Source of the DNA: Topomyia yanbarensis
Lineage: Eukaryota > Arthropoda > Insecta > Diptera > Culicidae
Direction of reading: 5' to 3'
Length of the DNA: 64,000 nucleotides
Assembly: GCF_030247195.1 (NCBI RefSeq)
Contig: NW_026683360.1
Location: 1 to 64,000 of the forward strand
Part shown: piece after piece, positions 1 through 12,118 of the stretch
How positions within the stretch are numbered: position 1 is the stretch's first letter
How the letters are laid out: every line of letters starts with the position of its first letter
The notes under the pieces: model-generated
What the model was told of the DNA's origin: nothing
What the model saw: the letters and a program-made list of their open reading frames with translations, nothing else
The model's database searches: none
Translations under genes and position numbers: made by a program

Positions 1-455
1 TCTTAAAAAAACACATTTTCAGCAAATGTTGAAATGTATGCAAATTTTCGGCGAGCAAGTTTATATGTTTCATAGACAATCAACTTATTCAAACTTAGTT
101 TTCCATTCGAAAATTTTTCTCTAATCCATATTTCGCAGCATCTTTTAAAAATGAGCTCTTGATAATTCAGGCTGTTATTTTATTTTACATTGAAGTAAAT
201 TGATAACTATGGAATTTCATCTAAGAGATAAATTACATGATCCTCTTCCCACAATTTTCCAAAAGTCCTCATGATGCTTAAAACATGGTTCTCAATATAG
301 TGATCAGAGAATATTCTTCCAAAAATGTTTTGTAGAACATTTATTTAAATTAATCAGCATCAACAATTTTTTTTCAATCCAATTAATTTTGGTTTGTGGG
401 GGGGGGGGGGGGTCAACCCCCTAAACCTTCCCCCCTCCCCCTGGCTACGCCACTG
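1..455. mobile_element. hAT-like non-autonomous element, right part only
   Basis: The interval ends in CTGGCTACGCCACTG, the mirror of the CAGCGGCGTAGCCAG terminus at 52910. Its interior (aaatgttgaa..., aaaagtcctcatgatg, a G-run, then tcaacccc) follows the same order as 54214-54710, so both belong to one family. The next eight bases, ctttaagt (456-463), are a plausible 8-bp target duplication, but the left end lies outside the window. There is no coding capacity. hAT superfamily is inferred from the CAG...CTG termini and the 8-bp duplication of the sister copy. Confidence 0.75.
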
Positions 456-519
456 CTTTAAGTATATTGTCCACTATCGACAATTCCGGAAGTCCCGTAC
501 TTCGGGCATATTCCACAAT

Positions 520-1919
520 TAAAGTCGCATCGCTTTTTCGGTGATGATTGATCCGATTTTCTCAAACCAAGCCCCAAATGGCTCGCCCAACGATTCGTAA
601 AGTGGAGCAATTGTTGAAGGTGAACATGAAGCTCAACATAGCAGAAGTAAATAATATGCAATTCCATCATTTACGACAAGCCGTATAGATTACGTTTAAA
701 AAATTTAGCTAAGCAGAATCATTCGCTTCGCAGAACAACTTGAAACACGTCGTCGAATGTAATGACATTTTACACAGCATCCCAACGTATGTTGATAATG
801 GCAGTATTGAACGCAGAGCCGCTATCAAACAATTCATGTCAAAATTCGGAGAGGAGGACAGTGTTAAGGAAGATACTTGGAGGAATTTCTTCCCAGGACT
901 TCGCAACAGCGTTCGTGTAGTGTGAATGTGGCCAACAAAACCTATTCCCTCCTATTTGACCATCTCATGCAGATCACCTCAAGGCATTGCATATACTCAA
1001 CTAACACCAGTCACGTACCCAGGGCAGATTCCTACGTGCCAATATTGCATCAGCCGCTACACCACGGAAAACCTTGCGCAGAGGCTGCTAAGGAAATTCC
1101 CCCTGCTACGACCAAAGCCGGCATATAGTCGTCGTATGCTAAACCACAACCAGTTGGTAAACCAACGACTGCGGACCAGGCAGTAACAACCACCACCTCA
1201 ACAATGATCGGGCCCAGTACCGCTAAACCAACTGAATATCAATATCGAAGTAACAACGATTACATCAAATGTCTCCAAACCAACAACCAACAACCACAGT
1301 GGCGGATCCAGGGGGAGGGTCTTGGGGGTCCGGATCCCCCCCCCCCCCCCGAAAATTTTCAAGTTCTTGAGAAATTTTAAAATAGTTTCTATTTTAAATT
1401 CATTCCAAGTTCAAAATCATTCCAAACTAGATTCGATTACCAAACCCGATTTTAATTAAATGAGGGTATTTCATATTACGTATTGCACAATGAACATTTC
1501 AAAGTTGAAATTTTGGACCCCCCCCCCCGAAATTTTTTCTGGATCCGCTCCTGAACAACCAACACCACTGATAAAGCATCAAACACCGATGAAGAATTTA
1601 CAACAGCGACCCGGAAGTACAAGAAACAAACAAGAACATCCGACCGTGAGCATCATGAATGCAGTACCGATGACGACATAGACGCGAACGAAAACGCGAA
1701 AGCAGACGGACCGAATGATCCCTAATGTGCGGCATACAACGCACCTAATGTCTCACCACCTAGGAAGAAGATCTCACCACGCAGCAGCAAGCTGCGTCAA
1801 CAAGACCCTACGGACAGTTGAATGTTTATTTTAATTTCTACATATTGTAAAAATCTTTAAAAACCCACGGCACAGTTATGCTAACGCATTGAGCGGTGTC
1901 AAATGAACAAAAAAAGAAG
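520..1919 (+). pseudogene. Decayed ORF1-only retroposon (LINE ORF1-like, zinc knuckle)
   Basis: Scattered frames match the intact ORF1 at 51176-52168 in order. 560-660 has the segment ending VEQLLKV. 815-925 has FMSKFGEEDSVKEDTWRNFF. 1010-1100 has the TYPGQ-PTCQ-C...HGKPC zinc-knuckle region. The C-terminus at 1750-1820 has SPPRKK followed by a stop. No endonuclease or RT region follows. The sequence goes straight into an AT-rich tail containing ACCCACGGCACAG and ends near gtcaaatgaacaaaaaaag. Stops and frameshifts are frequent, so it is dead. ORF1 proteins of this type bind element RNA; that role is family knowledge, not shown here. The tail differs from that of the intact copy. The 5' boundary is uncertain. 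Confidence 0.7.
1297..1553. mobile_element. hAT MITE inserted in the ORF1 remnant
   Basis: A 257-bp element with termini CAGTGGCGGATCCAG and CTGGATCCGCTCCTG is flanked by perfect 8-bp duplications AACAACCA (1289-1296 and 1554-1561). The interior carries C-runs of more than ten bases next to each end. It interrupts the ORF1 remnant between its linker and C-terminus. CAG...CTG ends with an 8-bp duplication are the hAT signature. It has no coding capacity. Confidence 0.9.
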
Positions 1920-2175
1920 ATAACGTAGAAGTCCTGCTGATTAAGTTAATCAAATCTTATACTTTTATATTTAAAGTCAGTCAGCGTCGACTTTTGAGGT
2001 AGTCGTCGGATACGTGCTAAGCGTAATAATAATGTAATAGACATTGCCACAATTATATTGAACATAACCAGCTAATGAATGAATCGTTTGGATAAATGAG
2101 AAAGGCATAATCGCACCACTAGGTGGATTAAACCAGTTTTTATATATCGGTTCAGTGTGTCAAGAATTGAGCTGC
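1920..2175. other. Non-coding stretch with mosquito repeat module
   Basis: No gene is visible. It contains cgtcggatacgtgctaag followed by a short TAA run (a LINE-tail-like end near 2030) and the module GAGAAAGGCATAATCGC...CACTAGGTGG near 2098-2130, which I recognise from general experience as a dispersed mosquito repeat. Confidence 0.4.
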
Positions 2176-3220
2176 TTACTGAAAGTGCTCAGGAGTAGGT
2201 ATCTGGTGGTTTGTTAGATTGGTGCAAAACTTTCCAGCATAACTGGTTCCAGGCATGCGAGAACTACACGACTCTACATAATTGTCGACTGAGGGTATTG
2301 TCGACGAATATTGCCGAAAGCGCAACGCTGTGTTCATTCCGTAGTTTGTCCGACGAAACTGCAACCGCCGCAAATTCCTGTTCCTCGGTGCTCTGGGGAG
2401 CACATTAATTGAATTTTCCTGCAAAACGGCGGAGCAGTCGATTCTATTCTGTAGAACGTCTGCCAAGAAGAGCGCTTTCAAAAGAACTCGTCGGGTTTTC
2501 AGGGTTTCCAGACCGATGAGTAAACACCGGTTTCCGTAGCCAGGTAGCTGATACGGATTAAGCCACGGTAACCTGCGCAATGCAAATCGAATAAACCGCC
2601 GTTGAATGGATTCGATTAAAGTAGATAGAACTCCACACTGCAGAGCTGTAGTATAGCGACTTTAGGCAATATACGTAGGTGAAGTCTCTAGCTATACGTA
2701 TGATGAGGCTCAGCGTTTGTGATGCTTTACCGACGATGAACGAGAAGTGTTGCTTGAAAGTGAGTTGGTTATCCAGTATGACTCCAAGATCTTTAACGTG
2801 AGTGACACGATCGATTTGAACATCCCCCAAGGCATATTGGAAACGAATCGGTTGCTTTTTCCTTGTGAAGGAAATCACCGAGCACTTTCTCGGGTTGACG
2901 ATCATTCGATTCAAATCGCACTAAGCTGCGAAACTGTCCAGTTGATTTTGCAGGAAATGGGCATCAGCAATCGAACGAATCTGCATATACATTTTCAGAT
3001 CGTCCGCAAATGACATAATTCACATCGTTGAAAAACAGTACAACAATTATCGGACCAAGGTGACTCCCCTGTGGGATACCGGAGGTAGCATTGAAACTAT
3101 CTGATTGAAAATCGCCTATAGTGACACTCATCGACCGGTCGGTAAAATAGCTGTTGAACCACCTAAGGAGTGAGCCGTGTAGTCCTAGTCTCTGCAGCTT
3201 TGCAACAGTTATATAGTGAT
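2176..3220 (-). pseudogene. Jockey-like LINE reverse transcriptase, C-terminal half
   Basis: Minus-strand frames reproduce the order of a Jockey-type RT. They show SGIPQGSHLGP (3060-3090), a degraded catalytic-loop region near 3000 where YADD has been lost, PRKCSVISFTRK (about 2880), VKDLGVILDNQLTF (about 2790), and the LPWLNPYQLPGYGNRC...LIGLETL segment (2500-2570) before the C-terminus. The same segments occur in the better preserved LINE at 24028-25233. Frameshifts near 2560-2600 and 2915 break it. It continues upstream at 3846-4740 beyond a DD37E insertion. In a live element it would copy element RNA by target-primed reverse transcription. Confidence 0.75.
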
Positions 3221-3222
3221 TA

Positions 3223-3845
3223 AAGGGTGAACACGAAATTATTGCGACACCGAAAATGTCATGCCAATTTTCTTATAATGTTTAAAATCAAACCAAAATT
3301 TTAGGGTAGTTTTATACATATATTTACTTCAAAAATCAAAAGAAAAGTTAATCGATGGAGCCTTGAGTGTAAAATTGAAAGCATTTTCGCTTGACGCCCT
3401 CGTCAAAGTCTGTACAGTGTCATTCGGTACCAGTTTATCAGTTTTTTTGTCATTTTCTTAACATGTCCTTCTCGTCTTTGACTGTCTTCTTGCTCTTCCG
3501 AAGTTCCCACTTCATCATTGCCCAGTACTGCTCCACCGGGCGCAGCTCCGGACAGTTTGGCGGATTCATGTCCTTTGGAACAAAATGGACAGAATTGGCC
3601 TCATTCCACTCCAGGACACTTTTAGAATAGTGGCATGATGCCAATTCTGGCCAAAATAGTGGAGCTTCGTCGTGCTGCTGCAAGAACGGCAAAAGGCGCT
3701 TCTCGAGACACTCAGATTTGTAAATCTCGCCATTTACTGTGCCCTTTGTCACGAAAGGCTCACTCCTCAGTCCGCAAGAGCAGATGGCCTGCCAAGTGAG
3801 ATATTGCTAGAACTTGCTCTTGCCGGTGAAAAACTCCAACCCCGG
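3223..3845 (-). mobile_element. DD37E Tc1/mariner-type (ITm) transposon fragment
   Basis: The left end begins after TA (3221-3222) with AAGGGTGAACACGAAATT, a terminal repeat typical of mariner-like ends. A minus-strand frame from about 3845 to the stop at 3450 encodes the C-terminal half of a transposase: WQAICSCGLRSEP, FWPELASCHYSK, then PNCPELRPVEQYW. The spacing from the WP-LASC acidic residue to the E of RPVE is 37 residues, which is the DD37E class known from mosquitoes. The canonical second Asp is Glu here. The frame has an in-frame stop near 3813, and the N-terminal half, first catalytic Asp and right terminal repeat are missing. It is therefore a truncated, inactive insertion inside the LINE. 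Confidence 0.8.
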
Positions 3846-4740
3846 AATTTTAATTTAATAATTTCAAATACTTTATGAAGTTTTGGGTTTCGATCACTGA
3901 ATCATGCAATTATATACAGGAAACATATGCGCATATTTCCATAAGGGAAAACCCCCTTGGATAAGGACAGTTGGAAAAGGTGACGGAGTGGAGACAGAAA
4001 TTAGTCGATATGATGCTTCAAAATAAGGGGCGGTATTCCATCTGGTCCTGGTTTGTGAATTGACTTCAGTTGGCGGGCTGCTCTCGTAATCATCGTATCA
4101 TCCATGTCCATTTGGCCAAAAGACTGTATTTGCAAAGGGACGTTTCTGGCGGTGGTGAAAACATGCTCGGGAGTTAATACTTCTACTTTAAAAACACTGG
4201 CAAACTTAATGGAAAAGAGACGACATTTTTCATTGCTATCGGTAGCTATTTAACCATTTAGAGTCATCGACGACGGAAGGCCAGACTCTTTGCGTTGCTC
4301 GTTGATATAACTCCAAAAATCGACTGGATGTGAGCATCGATCAACGTATTGTCCCGAATGCGATCCGGAGGAAAATAAACTGCACACAGGAAAACGGTTC
4401 GATCACCCAGATTTGTTCAACACATTTACATGCATCGTCCTCGACAACTCTAGCTTTCAGTTGTTTGTCCACAGCGACAGCGATGAGGAAGCCTTGCTAG
4501 AAACGACATATGAAAGTTTAACAATATGAGGAGAAAGAAGCGCCTCGGTGCCGATCACGAATAACGACTTGGGGCGGGAATCTGTTGGCGTTTGGTACAG
4601 GAACGGTTGCCAGGTGGAGTTGCTAGTGAACATACAAACGACTAGAATGGCATCAAATGGAGGAAGCAGATTATATGATACCCATGATCGCATATTTGTT
4701 CCATTTTCTATGCATTTCTTATATTTATGGGACTGACTTG
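3846..4740 (-). pseudogene. Jockey-like LINE, endonuclease to RT linker region
   Basis: This is the upstream continuation of the RT at 2176-3220. Read on the minus strand, 4250-4350 gives FWSYINEQRKESGLPSS, a hallmark of the segment between the APE endonuclease and RT. About 4020-4070 gives KPGPDGIPP, the RT entry motif. 4457-4747 gives SYNLLPPFDAILVV...LFVIGTEALLSP, apparently endonuclease-proximal. Several frameshifts and stops are present. The LINE is split from its C-terminal half by the DD37E fragment, and its 5' end is missing beyond about 4740. Confidence 0.6.
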
Positions 4741-4789
4741 CGATCATAGGCAGTACAATGCACGGTGTTTGACACTGATAAAAAACGGC

Positions 4790-5030
4790 AAACTACAGTA
4801 GTCTGAACAAGTAGCGCGAATGGCAGAAGAGAGATCAGCTAAAGTTAGTCTCAGCAGAGAACCTGGAAGAGGTCGTCGATTTCGGGGCAAACCCCGCATT
4901 CGTTGGCTGAGTGCTATAGAGGACGACGCGAGTGCGGCGAGCGTTTAAGGAGGCTGCAGCATGGCGACCGAAAATTGAGTAACCTGAAAATCTAGAATTC
5001 ATTCGGTAATGATTCCGAGCACCCATATTG
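4790..5030 (+). pseudogene. C-terminal end of an RTE-like LINE RT
   Basis: The plus strand encodes ARMAEERSAKVSLSREPGRG followed by RGKPRIRWLSAIEDDA. This is the basic 'GRP-R-RWLD-VEDD' tail seen at the C-terminus of RTE-like RTs in mosquitoes. A stop interrupts near 4948. Only the last ~60 residues survive. It lies directly upstream of the octamer array at 5036, which may have grown from the element's simple-repeat tail. Confidence 0.5.
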
Positions 5031-5035
5031 TTCGA

Positions 5036-5363
5036 GCACGATGATGATATATTTACGTATTTATGTACTTATGCATTTATGTATTTATATATTTATGTAT
5101 TTATGTATTTATGTATTTATGTATTTATGTATTTATGTATTTATGTATTTATGTATTTATGTATTTATGTATTTACGTATTTATGTATTTATGTATTTAT
5201 GTATTTATGTATTTATGTATTTATGTATTTATGTATTTATGTATTTATGTATTTATGTATTTATGTATTTATGTATTTATATATTTATGCATTTATGTAT
5301 TTATATATTTATGTAATTATTTATTTATGTATTTCTTTATGTATGTATTTATGTATTTATGTG
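5036..5363. repeat. TATTTATG octamer microsatellite
   Basis: About 40 tandem copies of an 8-bp unit (TATTTATG) run with few interruptions (tatttacg, tatttata, tgcattta). Because 8 is not divisible by 3 and the unit lacks stops in several phases, all three plus frames stay open as repetitive Tyr/Met/Ile/Phe peptides. Those are artefacts, not genes. Confidence 0.95.
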
Positions 5364-8300
5364 TTCCCTTAGAACCTAATCGGTAAATCTGGTAAATGTG
5401 AAAGAACGAGTATGCATTGTTTCAGAAGCTCACTTGGTACAAGAAAGGTCCCGCTTGGCCTAACATGTTGAATTCTCAGCACTGAATGTCTTAGATTATG
5501 AAACAATATAAAGGAGATGTCGCTAAGACTGACAACGATTTTCGCTTTCAGTATACAATATTCCATCTCGCGAATACTCGGTCGAAATGTACATAAATTG
5601 ATACCCAAAACCATCGTATGGGATCAGCGCAATGCTTTTTCGTCAACTTCACGGTCCTTCGTTCTCAATACACTAGCTCTAGCCAATGTCAGTTATCGTT
5701 CACGTAGCTATTCTGGGGTGTAGCCGCTGCAAGCATTCAGTTTCTAGTTTGGTTTTTCTTGTAAGTTGTTCTTTGGCTCTCAGCACCGAACTAACCGTGC
5801 CTGTCAGAGTTTATAGTCAGTCATACTGCTCCTCTGTGATCGACTCCAATGATGTCGCTCTCGATCGCGAAACCAAAACGATATGTGAGATTCTGAGATG
5901 ATAGTTCCATTCCTTTGTACATCAGATCTTATCACACCTTCTAGTAATATGTAGCTTTGGTATTGGTACCGTTGCGAAACTTGACCTTCTGTTTTGACAG
6001 ACTAAGCAATCAGAGCTACAAATATTCAATTTCATTGAATGAAAATTGATGATATTCTGCAACATTCATTTTCATTATTCAGTAACGCTATCGAAAACGT
6101 CAAACGAACCAACTGCCAATACTTTCAATGCAAATGCAAGCTAGTTGGTTGCTTCGTTCGTTAGTGAATCGATTGAATACCCAAGCCAACCTGCCTTTGA
6201 ATTTCGGAAAGCATTACGAGACTCCGATGAAAAAGGTGTGTAAAACTGATCTGGTAGGAGATTAGTGCAACGAGTAAAATGACATAACCAAGTTTGAAAA
6301 ATATTCAAGGAGTCTTCCTGTCCTGAAGAGCTTTCGACGATCATCCATTGACTCGGTTATTTGGAGACGATCTATTGATACAAGTACCCTAGTAACAATG
6401 GAGGTTTTATGACACTCTTGAAGTCTAAGAGCGATTGAACTTGTAGTGTGCTATAAAACTTAATTTGTTACTTGGGTAGTATCAAAGTTATTCTTTCGTA
6501 GCTCGACATTAGTGATATCTTGGTCATATTGGCCTCCTCTGACGACTATGCAAGCTCTAAGAAATGTTGACGTAATCAGATATGACCTGTTTATGGCAAC
6601 CGGAAGCTAGATTTAGAGTTCCAATTATTGTTGATAGATTTGGATTCTCATTTACATCATAATGGCCTCAATTTATAAGCACATAAAAGAACGATGCACA
6701 TAATGTATATATGCATATATATGAGGCGCCATTCCTACATGCAGACATATACAGTTCAATTATTTAGTGGTATATTTTTTATGAATCAATGGAAACTCTA
6801 TCATCCGAATACTCATTCAAATGACCAATGGTTGATTCATACTAGATTCATACTGAGCTTAGTCAAATTATACCAATAATATATGTCCTCGCCGTCACGG
6901 TTCACATGAACTTGTTATATGGGAAATACGAAAATTGTGAAAAAGTGTAGCTGTACAAGTTTTTTTGTCAAAACACGTCTTGTTTCTATTGGCAATTATA
7001 TTTTACCAAAAGACAAAAATGAACATTGTTATTGTCTCGCAAAAATGTTTGATAGTCCAGAAAACTCATATTTACAAATACAAAATTTACTTTCGAAGTT
7101 CTATTACGGAATTCTATATACGGAAATCTACCAAAGTGTAGATTCTGATGAATATACTACGCAAACGTGATATGTAATTATGTATAAATGAATAATAAAA
7201 AAAAAACTTTCAAAAATTTCACATGCATGACATAACATTTCATGCCCAATATTTATAGAGCCTGAAGCGCTGCAACCAATGAGACAAAATCTTGTATTCA
7301 AGAGCTTGAATGGAAAACTTCTAGTTTTCAATTACAGTTTCAATACTATATAAGCAAACAGAATGGAGTGGATTTTTAGAGAATTTTCCTGGAAAATGTG
7401 AAAATTTTTATCAAAAATGTAACGGAGCGTGTTCCTTATGGTACAGGATGTACTTTTATATAGGAAAAAGTATATGTCACCGCTTTGATTTTGAAGATAA
7501 TTGCTAAAGAAAACCGGGAAAATGATTTTTTCTGCACTCCAGAGCATAACTCTCGGAAAATCTTTAGAATTTTCCAAATATTTTTTCACCAAATGATAGC
7601 CAAATTTATACGGCAGATCGCTATGTTTTTGGTTTTAAGATTTTCTTCAAATTTTCCATCAGTATTTCCACAAAACCACCCGCGCGCACCCATTTTAGAC
7701 GATGGCCTTAAGCTCTATATAGTAACAGTAGCGAGATATGTAGGTTTGTTTGGGATAGACCCCTTCAAAACAATATAACTTTTTACGGCTACTTTTTATT
7801 ATTAAAAGTGTCTTCTACAAAGTTGTTAAAAGCGATAAAATACACATTTTTTATAACAACGATGAATCCGTAGCTCTCGAAACAACAAAGTTATTGTCAA
7901 TTTTCGAATATTTTTTTTTATCAATTTACACCTTAAGCAACTTCCTTAATCGCAAAAATTCGTAGAAAGAACTTCATTCTTTCGATTAAATATAAAAACC
8001 TTCAACTGACGGAGACTGCTAGGTAGGTTACGTATAAAACCAATACTCCTGAAAGCATGGTGGATCGACTGAATTAAATAATTCAACACGATAATCCATA
8101 GATTTATATGTGTAACAGAATTACCATCGATTTTATTTTGGATGGAGTAGTGTATGAAATTGAAGTCAATATACGCAATCGATTAATTCTTCAACAGATT
8201 GTATTATTTTATGTGGAAATGTGGTGCAAGTTATTGTTGCATCGATTAACATTTTCCCAACCCATATATCTTACTTTTTTGGCGAATTACCCTGCGAAGA

Positions 8301-8401
8301 TGTATGCACATATAGTGAAAAGTTTTGTTTTCGAAACATATTTCCAATGATACGAAGACATAACGGAGTGTTGGTGGACGTGGGTAGAGTTAATTCATAA
8401 A
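5364..8401. other. AT-rich stretch without recognised gene
   Basis: I find no coding region longer than chance. 5530-5900 is somewhat less AT-rich but matches nothing I know. 7690-7930 contains the motif 'tctacaaagttgtt', which recurs in mosquito non-coding repeats. No LTR, tRNA or clear element end was found. Confidence 0.4.
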
Positions 8402-8952
8402 AAATGGCACATTTAAAAAAATATTTTGGCGATACAGAGAGTGTTAGTATATTCATTCACTTTCCATATAATAACTGCACAATTGAACAATATTTCTTCA
8501 AATATCATACCAGAATGCTGAAAATTGAGCCAGTGACAGAGAATCTCTAGAGGCACCTCGTTGAAAACTTGCTTTGTGGTGTACATCACAAATCAAAATA
8601 TATTGGACCAATCGTTTTTAAGGTTTGCACAGTTCTTCTACATATCCCCAGGTATTGATCGAAGCTTCTATTTTTTTTTCTTGATATTTGAATTTTTCAT
8701 AGCATTCTGCAGCTAAAAATGCAATTTTCGCTAAAAGAAATCATGAAACTTATTTTTGTGAACAAAGTTATGATGACAATTTGGTTCAGTAGATTTAGAG
8801 TTATGCTGTACATCGTATTTATTCGAAGTGTCTCCTGAAGATTTTCAATATTTTGCGATGAACATTAAGGAAAATATTGCTTAAATGTTGCATTATTGTC
8901 TGAATAGACTAACACTCTCGGTATCGCCAATTTTTTTCAAGCGCGATATTTT
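8402..8952. mobile_element. TIR element (~550 bp), MITE-like
   Basis: The left end (8405-8450) reads TTTGGCGATACAGAGAGTG then TTAGTAT. The right end (8903-8950) is its reverse complement with a few mismatches (CTAACACTCTCGGTATCGCC). Arms are ~45 bp and ~80% identical. The interior is non-coding. No clear target duplication could be fixed, so the superfamily is not assigned. Confidence 0.6.
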
Positions 8953-9429
8953 TTTCAACAATAATCATACCCCCTTAAGCAAGAACTGATTTCATCAGTA
9001 GGTGTCGACTAACAGATAAAATTTGACGAAGATCGCGGACCACGCCACCAAATGTTCGATTAGTTCCTTTTATGAATCATCGTGAATACGTCCGACATAA
9101 CAGTGTTGCATTCTTTCAGCATTTTGCTTGCATCCGAATTTTGATTGATATTGTAAGTAACGTTTTCCGCAAGCGCTAGATTTAGTGGCTATTTTAGGGC
9201 AGAGCTGTTCGTCCATAATCCAGCAATGTTGATTTAACTTCAGATGAAGCGATCGCAAGTTCAATTTAATTTTCAATTTAGTTTTCGACAAATTTATGCA
9301 ATTCATCAGTATTATATTGTCATTCGCGTAATAGATCTCTATCAAATAAATTCTTGCCATTTCATTATGTGCTGGTAAATATACATGCAATAAAATTTTA
9401 GATTTTTGAAGTAATTCATAGATATTGCA
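8953..9429. other. No gene seen
   Basis: AT-rich sequence. The longest open frame (9070-9390, minus) is low in complexity and resembles nothing known. I regard it as chance. Confidence 0.4.
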
Positions 9430-9960
9430 TCAGAAACCCTCCCTCTTCTTCAGATTCCGAAACCAACAATCATGTCCACCGTCTTGGTGGAAGAAAGACT
9501 TATGCGAAATCATATATAATATATATAGCTAAAAAAAGTTCTTCAGTGCACCCCCCCCCTCTCCCTTTCCTCGGCTTAGGTACTTCTCACCCTCTCCATC
9601 GTACACAAAAACCACCCCATGACCATCTCCTTAGTGGAAGGAATACTTATGTCAAAATTGAATTCATCGCTAATAATCACATTGAATGAATAGATTGAAT
9701 GAATAGATAAGGATTACTTCAGAACCCTCTTCCCCCCTCCCTCCTTTCTTGGTCCACTCCCATCATCCATTGGCTCAGTAGGAGAAATAAATATGTCAAA
9801 TACTAATAAATATGGAGATATAAATAATTCTTTGTCTAAAAAACAATCCCCCCCCCCTTAAGCTCAGTTTACCCACCCCCCACCCAAAAAAAAACTATGC
9901 CATGAACATCTTCTTGGGGGAAAGAAAACGTATGCCAAATTTCATCAAGATCGGACCTGT
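9430..9960 (+). repeat. Four degenerate ~120-170-bp tandem units
   Basis: Four successive units each carry a C-rich block (ccctccctcttc, cccccccctctccc, ccccctccctcc, ccccccccttaag). Each block is followed by 'catg-cca-c-tctt-gtgg-ga-ga-a-tatg-caaat'. The unit junctions are near 9430, 9548, 9725 and 9845. The last unit ends atgccaaatttcatcaagat then cggacctg, and runs through ACATACATACAAACATACAT into the (TA)n array. This looks like an expanded terminal unit of a dispersed mosquito repeat. Confidence 0.65.
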
Positions 9961-10002
9961 AGTTTAGAAGTAGTTAGCGGACATACATACAAACATACAT
10001 TG

Positions 10003-10235
<233 letters not shown>

Positions 10236-10349
10236 TTCATTTGGAAACCTGATTACAGTTGTATTGTAACTATTAAAGTGTAGCACAATTCAAGGGAATA
10301 TCGAGAGCTCCCTCTGTCATATCAATAGCAGGCTCGTAGTGGTTGGCCG

Positions 10350-12118
10350 CACTGATAATATAAATTCTTAAATATAATGAAATCGATCATAAAATGCACG
10401 AATTCATTCGCCGTTTTCTGCAACGAAGTATTTTCGTGCTTTCTAAATAGTAGGTTTCGTTCATTTCATGAAGAAGAATGGCCGCTTGGCGAACGAAATC
10501 TTTCGTAAATTTTACACGTTTAATGTATACTGCACGAATGTTATCGTTGATAACGACATTATTTTTCGTGAATGAAACGAAATGTTTTGTTTATTTTAAT
10601 AAACGTGTGGGTATATTACGAACGATTTCGTTGGTCGCACGAATTCATTTTGTTTATCTTAGAAAAGTGTTCGTATTTATTATCCTCTTATTGTTTTCAG
10701 TCAATTATTTGGGATCGATGTTTGACTACATCGATTTTTTTTTATTTAAAAAAATCGATGTGGCCAAATCGATTTTACTGTGGTACGAAGAAATGGTCGC
10801 TTGATGAAAGAAAATTTTGGTGAATTTTACTTATTTTGTTTACATTGCACGAATGTTAATCGTTAATAACGACATTATATTTTGTGAACGAAACGAAATG
10901 TTTCGTGTATTTTAATAATCGTTTAAGTACATTACAAACGGTTTCATTTGTCGCATTCGATCTTTTAGGATCAATGTTTGACAGCACCGATTTTTTAATA
11001 ATTAAAAAGATCGATCTGGCTAATTCGATTCTATTTTAACTTGCTCATCATTATTAAGGACTAGAAAGATTGTGGTGTGAAGAAATGGATGCTTGATGAG
11101 CAAACATTTAAGTAACTTTTACTTATCTAGTGTACATGGCACGAATGTTATCGTTGATAACGACATTATTTTTCGTGAATGAAATGAAATCATTCGTTTA
11201 TTTCAATAAATGTTTGTGTATATTACGAACGACTTCGTTGGTCGCACGAATTCATTTCGTTCATCTTAGAAAAATTTTAATATTTATTTATTATCTCCTA
11301 ATTTTTCATTCGATCCTTTGGGATCGATGTTTGACAACACCGATTTTTTTTAGTTAAAAAAACAGATCTGGCAAAACCGATTTTATTGTGATATGAAGAA
11401 AAGGTCGCTTGATGAACGAAAGTTTTCGTGAATTTTACTTATTTAGTGTACATTGCACGAATGTTGTCGTTGAAAACGACATTAATTTTCGTGAATGAAA
11501 CGAAATGTTTTGTTTATTTTAATAAACGTCTATGTATATTACGAACAATCTCGTTGGTCGCACGAATTCATTTCGTTCATCTAAGAGAAGTTTTCGTATT
11601 TAATAGCATATTCTTTTACATTGCTCCGGCAGAGAAAAACTCAAAATTATTCATGCAAAACCATCGAGCGATGACTCAACTGAATCCGTACTGCTCCGGA
11701 TTCTGGATCAACTAGAAGTGGAAGAGGTTTAGAAAATCTTCCTGAAACCGGCGGACACGGATACGGCTACTAAATAGTCAGACCGAGACCGACGTGAACA
11801 TCAACAATTATCTGACGTATAGCAACAATGACTCCACATTGAAGCTCTGTTGACGTTGACGGTTCGACGAATGGTACTCGTAAATATTATAAAGATATTC
11901 GTATATAGCAGCGAACAATTCGTTTGCCGAACGAAGCTGTTTCGTAATAAGCCAACGAAAGTCGTTTCGTGGTTTTCACGAAAAACTCGTAATAAAAAAT
12001 AAATGTGTTTCAATAGAACTACGAACGATTCATAATATGTACGAAAAATTCGAATATTTTATGAAAATTGTCTCTACGAAACTAATGCATAGCGATTTAC
12101 GAATATATTCTATCAGTG
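10350..12118 (+). mobile_element. Z1: TIR element with internal ~300-bp tandem repeats
   Basis: The termini pair as CACTGATAATATAAATTC (10350) and GAATATATTCTATCAGTG (ending 12118). Inside, four head-to-tail units of roughly 220-330 bp start near 10425, 10795, 11080 and 11395. Each contains a near-palindrome of the type GTTATCGTTGATAAC (10540, 10850, 11148, 11460), then 'tttcgtgaatgaaacgaaatg' variants and 'acgaattcatttcgttcat'. 11625-11890 carries a decayed coding-like segment that aligns with 38731-39050. It has no intact gene. I see no convincing target duplication, so the superfamily is open. Confidence 0.6.

Noticed and set aside
5028..5386. Three open plus frames rich in Tyr, Ile, Met
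   Set aside because: Produced by the TATTTATG octamer array.
9430..9960. CRISPR-like array
   Set aside because: Units are degenerate, contiguous and without unique spacers; the context is a eukaryotic repeat.
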